Shown piece by piece: positions 31,280 through 39,560 of a DNA stretch of 64,000 bases. Location of the stretch: positions 1-64,000 of the forward strand of contig JBMNFB010000011.1 of assembly GCA_050949085.1 (NCBI GenBank), written 5' to 3'. The notes beneath the pieces are model-generated. The model was not told where the DNA came from and searched no databases. It saw only the letters and a program-made list of their open reading frames with translations. The position numbers were made by a program, and so were the translations under genes. The stretch comes from JBMNFB01 sp050949085. GTDB lineage: Bacteria > Bacillota > UBA994 > UBA5500. The stretch's first letter is position 1. Each line of letters begins with the position of its first letter.

Positions 31280-32620
31280 TCAGCGGGCTGACTCCAGGGC
31301 CCGCACCACATCCATTGCCACCGCATCAGCCAATGCCTGTTCCTCGGCCTCCACCATGACACGGATCAGCGGTTCGGTTCCCGAGGGCCGGACGAGAATT
31401 CGTCCCCTGCCATCCAGGGCTGCCTTGGCCTGTTCGATGGCGGCCTGCACTGGCGGCAGATCGACGATGCCCTTGTCAGCTACCCTGACGTTGTGGAGCA
31501 CCTGCGGATAGGGCTGAATCACGGCAGCCAGCTCCGCCAGGCTCTGGGACGAACCGGCGACAATGCCAGCCAGTTGCAGCGCCGTCAACAGACCGTCGCC
31601 GGTCGTGCTCAGCTGGGAAAAGATGATATGCCCCGATTGCTCGCCGCCCAGCGCCGCCCCTGTCTCCTGCATCATGGCCAGAACGTAGCGATCCCCCACC
31701 TGAGAACGCAGCAGGCGAATGCCTGCGGCCTGCATGGCCTTCTCCAGACCCAGGTTGCTCATCACCGTCGCCACCAGCAGGTCGCCACTAAGCAGCCCCC
31801 GCCGCTTGAGATCCAGGGCGCAGATGGCCATGATCGCATCGCCATCCACCGTCTGCCCCAGATGGTCAACGGCGATCAGCCGATCGGCATCTCCGTCGAA
31901 GGCAAAGCCGAGGTCGGCACCCAGCTCCACAACAGCTTTGGCCAGTCCTGCCGGCCTCGTGGAGCCGCAATTGACATTGATGTTGGTGCCGTCGGGAGAA
32001 TCGTTGATAGTCGTCACCACCGCGCCCGTAGCCGCAAACAGCTGGGCGGCCAGGCGGTAGGCGGCTCCATTGGCGCAGTCAAGGACGACGTGCAGCCCGT
32101 CCAGGGAGAAGTCTCTATATTGCAGCAGGTAATCGAGATAGCGCTGCTGCCAGTCCTCCACGAGGCGTACCCGACCCACCCGGTCTCCCGCCGGACGCGG
32201 CAGGGATGCGGGATGGTCCAGATAGTACTCGATCTCATCCTCCAGTTCATCCGGGAGCTTATAGCCGTCGCGCGAGAAGAACTTGATGCCGTTATCCTCG
32301 GCAGGGTTGTGCGAGGCGGAGATCATCACACCGGCATGTACGCCCTGCGTCGCCGTCAGATGAGCGACAGCCGGCGTGGGCAGCACGCCCGCAAGACAGG
32401 CGTCAGCTCCCACGGAAAGGATGCCGGCCACCATGGCCGCCTGGAGCATATCGCCGGATATCCGGGTGTCCCGGCCCACGAGAATCGCCAGCGAATCTGC
32501 CGCCGTAACCCGCTGGGCCAGCACATAGGCGCCAGCGCGGCCCAGGTTAAAGGCCAGTTCCGGTGTCAATATGGTATTTGCCGCTCCGCGCACTCCATCA
32601 GTTCCAAATATGCGACCCAT
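31280..32620 (-). CDS. glmM: Phosphoglucosamine mutase
   Basis: Converts glucosamine-6-P to glucosamine-1-P for cell-wall UDP-GlcNAc. 446 residues: FGTDGVRG at the N-terminus, active-site phosphoserine loop MISASHNPAEDNGIKFF (about 97-113), metal-binding AFDGDADRLI, GGEQSGHIIF and the C-terminal phosphate-binding RPSGTEPLIRVMVEA. It lies after cdaA-cdaR, the conserved cda-glm locus in which GlmM restrains the diadenylate cyclase in Bacillota. Confidence 0.97.
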   Translation of the reverse strand: MGRIFGTDGVRGAANTILTPELAFNLGRAGAYVLAQRVTAADSLAILVGRDTRISGDMLQAAMVAGILSVGADACLAGVLPTPAVAHLTATQGVHAGVMISASHNPAEDNGIKFFSRDGYKLPDELEDEIEYYLDHPASLPRPAGDRVGRVRLVEDWQQRYLDYLLQYRDFSLDGLHVVLDCANGAAYRLAAQLFAATGAVVTTINDSPDGTNINVNCGSTRPAGLAKAVVELGADLGFAFDGDADRLIAVDHLGQTVDGDAIMAICALDLKRRGLLSGDLLVATVMSNLGLEKAMQAAGIRLLRSQVGDRYVLAMMQETGAALGGEQSGHIIFSQLSTTGDGLLTALQLAGIVAGSSQSLAELAAVIQPYPQVLHNVRVADKGIVDLPPVQAAIEQAKAALDGRGRILVRPSGTEPLIRVMVEAEEQALADAVAMDVVRALESAR

Positions 32621-32786
32621 TCACAGATCTACTCCTATCTATACAATGACGTTCGTGCCAGACCTGGCAGAGCCAGCAGGCCTGATTATATCATGCCCTG
32701 CGGGAGAAGTCGTTTCCAGATATCGTCATCGGCGGCTGCCAGACCTGCCGCTACTCTATGTATTCGCCCGGCGACCAAGACATGCC

Positions 32787-33695
32787 CTATTCAGATGGTA
32801 AGTCCAGGGCCACCTGCACCTGCCCGGTGCTGGCATGAAGCACCTGCTCCGGCAGCCGCAGATCCAGGGTGGGCGTCGCCGGCTCGTCAAACGAGGCCAG
32901 ATCGATCGGTTCGGTGGATACGCTCTCGATGGTATTCAGCACGGCTGCCGGTGCGTAGATGGTGACTGTGGCCGGTTCCAGAGACGTTACCACCAGGTCG
33001 GAACCTTCGCCGCTCTCGTCTTCCCGCACAGTGGGGACAATCGGCACCGTCTTGCCGGGGTACCGCTCGACCCGGACCTGAGCCACGCCTGGCTCAGCCA
33101 GCAGCTGAGGCACTTCCTGCCCCTGATTATCCAGCAGCTTGATGGGCAGCTGCAGATCCATCGACTGCCGAATCGCCGCCCAATCCAGCACCACCGTGGC
33201 CGACTTGGCCCGGTCGATCGCGCTGCGCACACCGGTAGCACGAATGAACTCAGTGGCAGTGGTGGCCTGCAGATAGTGATCGCTCACGACGCGCGCCTCT
33301 GGCAACTGCAGCTCATAGTCGGCGCTGAGCACCTGCTCCAGCTGCACGGTGACCCGGGAGGGGTTGACCACCGCGCTCAGGCCGGGCGGAAATGAAACGC
33401 GGATCACATACTGGCCGCTGCCTTCCCGCGCGCCCGTCAACGAGAGGTAGGCGGACACATCGGCCCGCGTCACCTGCTGAATCACGCCGACAGGGCCCCG
33501 CAGCGTGATGGAGACAGTGTCTGGAACGTGGTTGGTCAGCTGCATGTCGGCAGGAACGTCACGCAATTCCAGCGGCACGTCACTCAATGTCTGAGTCCCT
33601 TCATTGCGCAGGGGCAGGCCGCTATTGACGTAGAACCAGATAAAGATAGTCAGCAAGGCTGCGAACACCTGAATGGTACGATTATTGCCGTTCAT
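32787..33695 (-). CDS. cdaR: YbbR-domain protein CdaR (CdaA regulator)
   Basis: 302 residues. One N-terminal span (about 6-24, IQVFAALLTIFIWFYVNSG) anchors an extracytoplasmic part made of several YbbR repeats, seen in the recurring VxxxxVPLELRDVP, SITLRGPVGVIQQV and VRVERYPGKTVPIVP units. In related bacteria it binds and modulates CdaA. ATG 33695 overlaps cdaA by 14 bases; an upstream in-frame start at 33848 lies within cdaA and has no ribosome site. Confidence 0.9.
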   Translation of the reverse strand: MNGNNRTIQVFAALLTIFIWFYVNSGLPLRNEGTQTLSDVPLELRDVPADMQLTNHVPDTVSITLRGPVGVIQQVTRADVSAYLSLTGAREGSGQYVIRVSFPPGLSAVVNPSRVTVQLEQVLSADYELQLPEARVVSDHYLQATTATEFIRATGVRSAIDRAKSATVVLDWAAIRQSMDLQLPIKLLDNQGQEVPQLLAEPGVAQVRVERYPGKTVPIVPTVREDESGEGSDLVVTSLEPATVTIYAPAAVLNTIESVSTEPIDLASFDEPATPTLDLRLPEQVLHASTGQVQVALDLPSE

Positions 33696-34509
33696 GCTTA
33701 GGCATCCTCCATTCCCAGACAGGAGCTGTCCGCTCTGGCAGCAGATCGCGCAGTTTCTCCTGCAATGACTTTGCATCCAGCTGACGAATGATCTGCCCGT
33801 CTTCAGCCAGCGAAATGATGCCCGTCTCTTCCGAAACGATGATGGCAATGGCGTCGGTCTCCTCTGTGATGCCGATGCCAGCTCGATGCCGGGTTCCCAG
33901 CTCTCTGTCTATCTCCGGATTGCTGGACAGCGGCAGATAGCAGCCGGCAGCCAGAATCCGGCTGCGGCGGATGATCGCCGCCCCGTCATGCAGTGGAGTG
34001 TTGGGGATGAAAGTGTTGGTCAGGAGTTCGCTGCTGACCAGCGCATCGAGCCTGGTGCCAGTCTCCACATACTCCGCCAGGCCGGTGTCCCGCTCCAGCA
34101 CCATCAATCCGCCGATCTGGTTCTTGCTGAGGATGCTGACAGTGCGACCCAATTGTTCGATGGTCTCCTCCCAGCCCTCTTCTTCTGGAGCGAAGGAAAA
34201 CTTCTGTCCCAGAAAGCGCGCCCGCCCCAGCTGTTCCAGAGCGCGCCTTAGTTCTGGCCAGAAAATGATGGGTACGGCCACAACACCGGCGGTGATGAGC
34301 TGATTGAGCAGCCAGTTGAGCGTGGACAACTCCAGCCAATCGCTGATCAGCGTTGCGCCCAGCAGTACCAACAGCCCCTTGATCAGCTGAACTGCTCTCG
34401 TATCCCGGATCATCAGCAGAATGCGGTAGAAAACATAGTAAACTATAGCAATATCCACAATATCCAGCAGGCGAATCTGGGAAAGGGCCTCCAACAGTCG
34501 ATCGATCAT
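33682..34509 (-). CDS. cdaA: Diadenylate cyclase CdaA (c-di-AMP synthase)
   Basis: 275 residues. Three N-terminal spans (about 12-90) precede the DisA_N domain with the hallmark NTPLHDGAAIIR (DGA) and LGTRHRAGIGITEETDA (RHR) motifs, so it should be active. It makes cyclic di-AMP at the membrane, a messenger for osmolyte, K+ and cell-wall control. ATG 34509 follows GGGGTGGGG; the in-frame start at 34608 is unsupported. cdaA-cdaR-glmM is the classical order. Confidence 0.96.
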   Translation of the reverse strand: MIDRLLEALSQIRLLDIVDIAIVYYVFYRILLMIRDTRAVQLIKGLLVLLGATLISDWLELSTLNWLLNQLITAGVVAVPIIFWPELRRALEQLGRARFLGQKFSFAPEEEGWEETIEQLGRTVSILSKNQIGGLMVLERDTGLAEYVETGTRLDALVSSELLTNTFIPNTPLHDGAAIIRRSRILAAGCYLPLSSNPEIDRELGTRHRAGIGITEETDAIAIIVSEETGIISLAEDGQIIRQLDAKSLQEKLRDLLPERTAPVWEWRMPKHERQ

Positions 34510-34636
34510 TTCCCCACCCCCCTCTGATAAAGAACAGCCCCCACTCACTTTAGACGGCAGCGGCCAGACTAGGGATGCAGAAAACCAGGGCCAGGCCCCG
34601 GTTTTCACACTCCATCACCAAAGCACCCCTCGGGCG

Positions 34637-36049
34637 CTACCTGCGCAACGCCTTGAGCAGAGAAGCCCAAAGGCCTTTTTCCTCAGCAGCCGGCGGCGCT
34701 GCTGGGCTGGGGGGCTCTGCCTCAGGATCAGCCTCCAGCAGGTCACTGAGGGCTTGCAGTGCTGCCTGATGCTCAGTCTCCAGATCTGCCAGTTCCGCAG
34801 GATCCAGACAGGACTGAACCAGGGCGACGTAACGCCCAGACACCTCGGGATCGACCTCCAGCACCTGCGCCAGTTCCTTGAGCGCTGCCTCCTCCTCACC
34901 CAGCTTCAGCCGGCAGAGCGCCTGCAGGAAACGAAGATCAGGCTGTTCCTGATCCTCCGTCTGGGGCACATCCAGCGCTGCCTGATAGTCCCCCTGGCGG
35001 ATATGGATAATCATCAGGTTGATGCGCGCGATGGTCGATTCCGGATCCAGCTCCAGCACCTTCTGCCAGTCGGCCATGCTCTCACTGAACTGATCGCGTT
35101 CAGCGTAGTTGGCGGCCCGGGCCATGTAGATCGGCAGATAGTCTGGATCGCGCTCCAACCCCTTCTGCCAATATTCCAGCGCTCGCTGCGACAGGCCGGA
35201 TTGGGCATAGGCCAGACCAATATTGTAGAGCGGCTCGGGAGAATTGGGCTGATCGCTGGCGACCTCCTCCCACTGCCTCACCCCTTCATCGATGAGGCCC
35301 TTCCTGACATAGGCCTCGCCCAGATTGAGGCGGGCACTGACGTCAGCAGCATCCAGACGCACGGCAGTCTCCAATTGCTGAATGGCTGCATCGTAGTCAC
35401 CCAGACGCAGATGAGCCAGGCCGAGGTTAAACCGTACGGCAGCGTTGTCCTGCCCCAGGGCCAGCACGCGCTGGCCATATTCCAGCGCCAGCCTGTAGTC
35501 GGCTGTATCGAGGGCAATAGCGCAGACGTTGAGCGCCGCCCGCGGGTCGTCAGGGGTCAGTTTGGCTGTGGCCAGCCATTGCCGCTTGGCCTCCTCCAGC
35601 TCACCCTTGGCCAGATGAATCTCCGCCTCGGCGCTGAGCAGCAGGGGATTGTTGGCCATATACTTTTTGGCACGGTTAAACTCCATCAGAGCCGCATCCC
35701 ACATGCCCTTCAGGCCATAGACCTTACCGATAAAGTAATGGGCCATGCCGTTCAGCTTCTTGGAGTTGCGTCGATCCAGCTCCAGCATTCGCTTCCAGCT
35801 CTCGATCGCCTCGTCCAGCGCCATCTTCTCCGCTCGAGCAATGCCCAGGAGATAATGGGTCAGCACATGCTTGGGAGCCAGCTCTGCAGCTCGTTCGAGG
35901 TGGGTCAGGGCATTGGTAAAATCGCGTTTCTCCATCAGGGCGACGCCAAGATCATGGTGGGCGGTAGCATTGTCGGGATTATCTTTCAGGGCTTTCCGGC
36001 AGAGGGCGATGACTCTGTCCAGATCAATCCGCGGTTGATTCGGGTTCAA
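34637..36049 (-). CDS. Tetratricopeptide-repeat protein
   Basis: 470 residues made almost wholly of TPR units (for example AHHDLGVALMEKRDFTNALTH, FNLGLAHLRLGDYDAAIQQL, YNIGLAYAQSGLSQRALEYW), about ten or more. A Pro/Glu/Ala-rich linker and a short basic helix (LWASLLKALRR) end it. TTG 36049 follows AAAGGAG. No signal peptide or catalytic domain is seen, so it is probably a cytoplasmic scaffold. Partners unknown; it lies between the sigma/anti-sigma pair and cdaA. Confidence 0.9.
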   Translation of the reverse strand: MNPNQPRIDLDRVIALCRKALKDNPDNATAHHDLGVALMEKRDFTNALTHLERAAELAPKHVLTHYLLGIARAEKMALDEAIESWKRMLELDRRNSKKLNGMAHYFIGKVYGLKGMWDAALMEFNRAKKYMANNPLLLSAEAEIHLAKGELEEAKRQWLATAKLTPDDPRAALNVCAIALDTADYRLALEYGQRVLALGQDNAAVRFNLGLAHLRLGDYDAAIQQLETAVRLDAADVSARLNLGEAYVRKGLIDEGVRQWEEVASDQPNSPEPLYNIGLAYAQSGLSQRALEYWQKGLERDPDYLPIYMARAANYAERDQFSESMADWQKVLELDPESTIARINLMIIHIRQGDYQAALDVPQTEDQEQPDLRFLQALCRLKLGEEEAALKELAQVLEVDPEVSGRYVALVQSCLDPAELADLETEHQAALQALSDLLEADPEAEPPSPAAPPAAEEKGLWASLLKALRR

Positions 36050-36162
36050 TCGGTTTCACTCCTTTGCCATTCTCGAGAGAAAACGGCCTGTTAATCTACA
36101 CTGGCATTTAGAGTATTGTCTAATAAGGAATATTTATCCTCGCCACTCTGCTCCTGGTACGA

Positions 36163-36774
36163 TCAGGGACGCCAGAGCACGCGCCGCAGATCATCCCAGA
36201 GCTCGGCCATGGCCACCCTAAGCCTGACTGAGGGAGAGGCTTCCAGGTTGATCACCTGACCGGTGACTTCACCGCCTTCGCCGATCTCCAGAGTGCTGCC
36301 CACGAGATGGATATCCCCGAGCACACGGCCCAGTACCACCAGAGTAGCCCGATAGACGGTAACGTCGCCCTGCACCACCTGTTCTGCCGGGACAACGAGG
36401 CGGTCACCGTCCTGTTCGATGAGGGCTGTATAGTCGGCAACAACTATCTGCGGCTGAGCCAGGATTCTTACGAGCCCCAGCGTTGCCCCCAGCAGGCAGA
36501 GACAGAGCACTGCAGCCACCAGTGATCCGCGCCGCCAGGGGAACACGCGTCGGCGGCTAGCCGGCACCCTGGCCATGACCCGGGCGGTGAAGTCATCCGG
36601 TGTCTCCGCCTCGGCGAACCGCACCAGAATACCGGAGACTGTCTCTATCGCCCAGAATGCTGTGGCGCAATCGGGGCAGGCAGCCACATGCTGTCGCAGG
36701 GTTCTCTCCTGCGGTGGGCCGAGCTCGCCATCTATCGACTCATACAAAGATCGTCTGGCTTCTTCACACTTCAT
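36163..36774 (-). CDS. Zinc-finger anti-sigma factor with extracytoplasmic bactofilin-like domain
   Basis: 203 residues. The N-terminal zf-HC2/ZAS domain is clear (C near residue 3, H-x3-C-x2-C as HVAACPDC, 28-36), which binds an ECF sigma factor. One span follows at about 84-106. The C-terminal part (DGDRLVVPAEQVVQGDVTVYRATLVVLGRVLGDIHLVGSTLEIGEGGEVTGQV) has the short Gly-spaced strands of bactofilin-like beta-helices, placed outside the membrane. The start ATGA-overlaps the sigma gene. Sequestration of SigW-like sigma released by an envelope signal is inferred. Confidence 0.88.
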   Translation of the reverse strand: MKCEEARRSLYESIDGELGPPQERTLRQHVAACPDCATAFWAIETVSGILVRFAEAETPDDFTARVMARVPASRRRVFPWRRGSLVAAVLCLCLLGATLGLVRILAQPQIVVADYTALIEQDGDRLVVPAEQVVQGDVTVYRATLVVLGRVLGDIHLVGSTLEIGEGGEVTGQVINLEASPSVRLRVAMAELWDDLRRVLWRP

Positions 36775-37355
36775 TGGCTATATGCCTCCCAATGGTCGCG
36801 TTGTTTCATCAGTTCCTGGCGCAGTCTTTCCCGCGCCCGAAACAGGCGAGTTTTGACCGTGCTCACCGGTACGCCCAGAATCTCTGCCATCTGCTGATAC
36901 GTCAGATCGTGGCCGTGGCGCAGGAGAATGGCGCTGCGGTAGTTTTCCGGTAGCTGACTCACCAGCCGGGCCAGATATTCGGCCAGCTCTGCCTGCTCCT
37001 GACGCTCCACCGGACCTGGTGCCTCGTCAGCCAGCTGCAGGTGCCAGCCTTCCTGATTATGTAGCGGCGCGTCCAGGGAGACCACATCACGCCGCCTGCG
37101 CAGATAATCGATGGCCAGATTGGTGGCGATCCTGTATAGCCAGGGCTTGAACGGCCGATCCGGATTGAAGCTGTCCAGGCTGCTGAAGACTCGCAGGAAT
37201 GTCTCCTGCGCCAGATCGAGGGCGTCCTCGCGATTACCAACCATCCGCAGCAGGTAACCGAAGATGCGATTGCGGTATTTGTCGACCAGCTCTGCAAAGG
37301 CCGAGCGATCTCCCTGTCTGGCTCGTTGTATCAGTCTCTGGTCACCTGCATCCAC
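36771..37355 (-). CDS. ECF-family RNA polymerase sigma factor (SigW-like)
   Basis: 194 residues with region 2 (FAELVDKYRNRIFGYLLRMVGNREDALDLAQETFLRVF, then KPWLYRIATNLAIDYLRRRR) and region 4 (LPENYRSAILLRHGHDLTYQQMAEILGVPVSTVKTRLFRARERL). GTG 37355 is the start. It is coupled to its anti-sigma gene by ATGA, and its own upstream region carries a TGAAAC...CGTA promoter, so positive autoregulation is likely. Confidence 0.95.
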   Translation of the reverse strand: MDAGDQRLIQRARQGDRSAFAELVDKYRNRIFGYLLRMVGNREDALDLAQETFLRVFSSLDSFNPDRPFKPWLYRIATNLAIDYLRRRRDVVSLDAPLHNQEGWHLQLADEAPGPVERQEQAELAEYLARLVSQLPENYRSAILLRHGHDLTYQQMAEILGVPVSTVKTRLFRARERLRQELMKQRDHWEAYSQ

Positions 37356-37389
37356 TCTAGAAAACCCTCGCTTTTCCGCCTTAGTTTAG

Positions 37390-37416
37390 TACGTCAGCTG
37401 ACTAGGAAAAGTTTCA
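37390..37416 (-). promoter_or_regulatory. ECF (sigma-W-like) autoregulatory promoter
   Basis: Minus strand TGAAACTTTT (from 37416) and CGTA (37393-37390), 17 bases between TGAAAC and CGTA, matching the sigma-W type -35 and -10. It lies 34 bases upstream of the sigma gene start. Confidence 0.75.
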
Positions 37417-37560
37417 ATCCGTCGGCGCTGGGATTTGGGAGGAGCCAGCAGTCTGCTGGCGATGCCTAGAACGTTATCCTACTTTAAGTTCGACCGGATA
37501 GGCTGCTTTACCTGCCGGAATCTGATTTTCGCTGCGCCAGCCGGTACCTGTCTCCCGGCC

Positions 37561-38499
37561 TCAGCGGGTAAATCGGGTGCCGGATCTGCCCTGTAGGGCC
37601 AGCATGGCGCTGGAGAGGGAGGCAATGATGGACATCTCTCCCCCATTCTCTACGAAGCGGCAGGCGGCAGTGACCTTGGGCCCCATGCTGCCCGCCTGGA
37701 AATGGCCTTCAGCCTGCCAGACGCGGGCCTGGTCGACGCTGACCTGCTCCAGAAATCGCTGGTCAGGCTGGCCCCAGTTGATGGCCACGGCCTCGATATC
37801 AGTCAGAATGAGGAGTATCTCGGCCCCGACATCGGTAGCCAGCCGTTCGCTGGCCAGGTCTTTGTCGATAACGGCTTCAACGCCCTGCAATCGACCGTCC
37901 GTCTCCACCACCGGCACGCCACCACCTCCTGCGGCGATGACCATCGCCCCGGCGTCAATCAACTGCCTGATCGAGTCGCGCTCCTGGATGCGGACTGGCT
38001 CCGGCGAGGCGACGACGCGGCGCCAGCCACCGCGCGCCCGGTCCTCCCTGAGAACATAGCCTTTCTCGGCCGCCAGGCGAGCGGCTGTCTCGGCACTGTA
38101 AAAGGGTCCGACCGGCTTGGTCGGGCTCTGGAAAGCCGGGTCGGCGCTATCAACCACGACCTGGGTAACGACGGTCACCACCGGCCGCTCCAGTTGCTGC
38201 TGGCGCAGGATGTTCGTCAGGCTCTGCTGGAGCAGATAGCCGATCAGCCCCTGAGTCTCGGCGCCACACACATCCAGGGGCAGCGCCGGCACCAGCTGGC
38301 TGGCTGCTTCATTCTGAATGAGGATGTTGCCGACCTGCGGTCCGTTGCCGTGGGTGAGGACGACCTGATACCCGGCCTGGATCATGTCAGCCACGTGCCG
38401 ACAGGCCTCCTGGATATTGGCCAACTGTTCCGGCGCTGTCCCGCGCTGTCCGGCCTGGAGGATAGCGTTGCCGCCCAGGGCGACGACGATTTTCTTCAT
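37561..38499 (-). CDS. arcC: Carbamate kinase
   Basis: Forms ATP and carbamate (then CO2 and ammonia) from carbamoyl phosphate and ADP. 312 residues: VVALGGNAIL at the N-terminus, VLTHGNGPQVGN, AAGGGGVPVVE, DKDLASERLA and MGPKVTAACRFVE are all present. Its ATG overlaps the ornithine racemase stop (ATGA), so it is the last gene of the ornithine operon. No arginine deiminase or ornithine carbamoyltransferase is in the window; they would be needed to supply its substrate from arginine or citrulline. Confidence 0.96.
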   Translation of the reverse strand: MKKIVVALGGNAILQAGQRGTAPEQLANIQEACRHVADMIQAGYQVVLTHGNGPQVGNILIQNEAASQLVPALPLDVCGAETQGLIGYLLQQSLTNILRQQQLERPVVTVVTQVVVDSADPAFQSPTKPVGPFYSAETAARLAAEKGYVLREDRARGGWRRVVASPEPVRIQERDSIRQLIDAGAMVIAAGGGGVPVVETDGRLQGVEAVIDKDLASERLATDVGAEILLILTDIEAVAINWGQPDQRFLEQVSVDQARVWQAEGHFQAGSMGPKVTAACRFVENGGEMSIIASLSSAMLALQGRSGTRFTR

Positions 38500-39560
38500 C
38501 GGTATGCCTCCTCTACGTAAGCTGAGGTGCTGGCGCGCAGCAAGGCCGCATAAGTCAAGCCAAAGCTGATAATCTGCCCCACCTGCACCTCGCCCGGATA
38601 GTCGGTCGTATCCAGCAGCAGGTGGTCGCTACTGGCCCCCAGCACCTGCAGGCCTGGCTCCAGCGGTATCAGCCCCTCTGGGTCGACGTCCTGCTGCCCG
38701 ACGGCGAGAATCGCCCGCCGCTGCCACCCTCGATCAGCAAACACCGGCGTGCGCCCGAAGGCATCCTGGCCGATTTCGCCGATGGGGACAGAAGGCTTGT
38801 CCTTGACTTCGATCACCTCTGCCTGGAGGGTGACGGCATCGGTATGCAGCCCGGGCAGAGGGCGCCGGGCAATCGTCTCCCGGCCAAGGATGATGGATTC
38901 CCCCAGCCGCAGGTTGTTGATCCCTGCCGGCAGGCAACCCTCCAGCATCAGACTGAGGCTGCTGGAGTTCCCGCCCGAGATGACCTGGCAACGCATCACC
39001 CCCGCCTGCTCCAGCTGACGGGCCAGGTCCACCAGCGTCCCCAGGTTCTTCTCATCGGGGATCACACCGCCGTAGCAGGTGAGGTTGCTGCCGAGGCCAA
39101 TCAACTGCAAACCAGGCAGCAGCGCCGCTTCCCTGGCCACCTCCAATAGATCATCCGGCCAGATGCCCTCGCGCAGGTCGCCGAGATCAACCATCAGGAG
39201 TACGGCGTGCTCCCGCCCCGCCTGCAGCGCGGCGGCGCTCAGCGCCCGCAGCGTCGTCAGCTCACTGTTCAGGCTGATATCGGCCAGGTTGACAACTGCC
39301 TCCGCTCTCCTGGGCGAAGGCAGCCGCAGCAGCACCTTTTTCCCCCCGACACCCGCTGCGCGCAGGCGACGCAGGTTGGTAAGCCGCGAGTCGGCCAGCG
39401 TCATCACACCCGCCTCCAGCAGAGCCTGCCCCAGGTGAGGGTTGCCGCAAAGGACTTTTGTCACCGCCCAGATGTCAACGCCGTGCCGGGCACCCAGCTG
39501 GCACAGGCACTCGGCATTGTGCCTGATCTTATTCAAGTCCACCGTCAGAACAGGATCCAT
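38496..39560 (-). CDS. orr: Ornithine racemase (alanine racemase-like N-domain)
   Basis: 354 residues, PLP enzyme of the YhfX/ornithine racemase type that makes D-ornithine, the true substrate of the aminomutase. The TIM-barrel Lys is in WAVTKVLCGNP; VISGGNSSSL and NNLRLGESIILGRE are typical of this subgroup. ATG 39560 follows GGAGGTG; the earlier in-frame GTG at 39569 overlaps that site. It overlaps mutL by 32 bases and arcC by four. Confidence 0.9.
   Translation of the reverse strand: MDPVLTVDLNKIRHNAECLCQLGARHGVDIWAVTKVLCGNPHLGQALLEAGVMTLADSRLTNLRRLRAAGVGGKKVLLRLPSPRRAEAVVNLADISLNSELTTLRALSAAALQAGREHAVLLMVDLGDLREGIWPDDLLEVAREAALLPGLQLIGLGSNLTCYGGVIPDEKNLGTLVDLARQLEQAGVMRCQVISGGNSSSLSLMLEGCLPAGINNLRLGESIILGRETIARRPLPGLHTDAVTLQAEVIEVKDKPSVPIGEIGQDAFGRTPVFADRGWQRRAILAVGQQDVDPEGLIPLEPGLQVLGASSDHLLLDTTDYPGEVQVGQIISFGLTYAALLRASTSAYVEEAYR

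Noticed and set aside
31493..32965. A 490-codon + strand frame opposite glmM
   Set aside because: No ribosome site or recognisable domain; it is a reading-frame shadow of glmM, whose active-site motifs are clear.
34754..36094. A 446-codon + strand frame opposite the TPR gene
   Set aside because: The repetitive codon pattern of the TPR gene keeps the antisense frame open; product has no known features.
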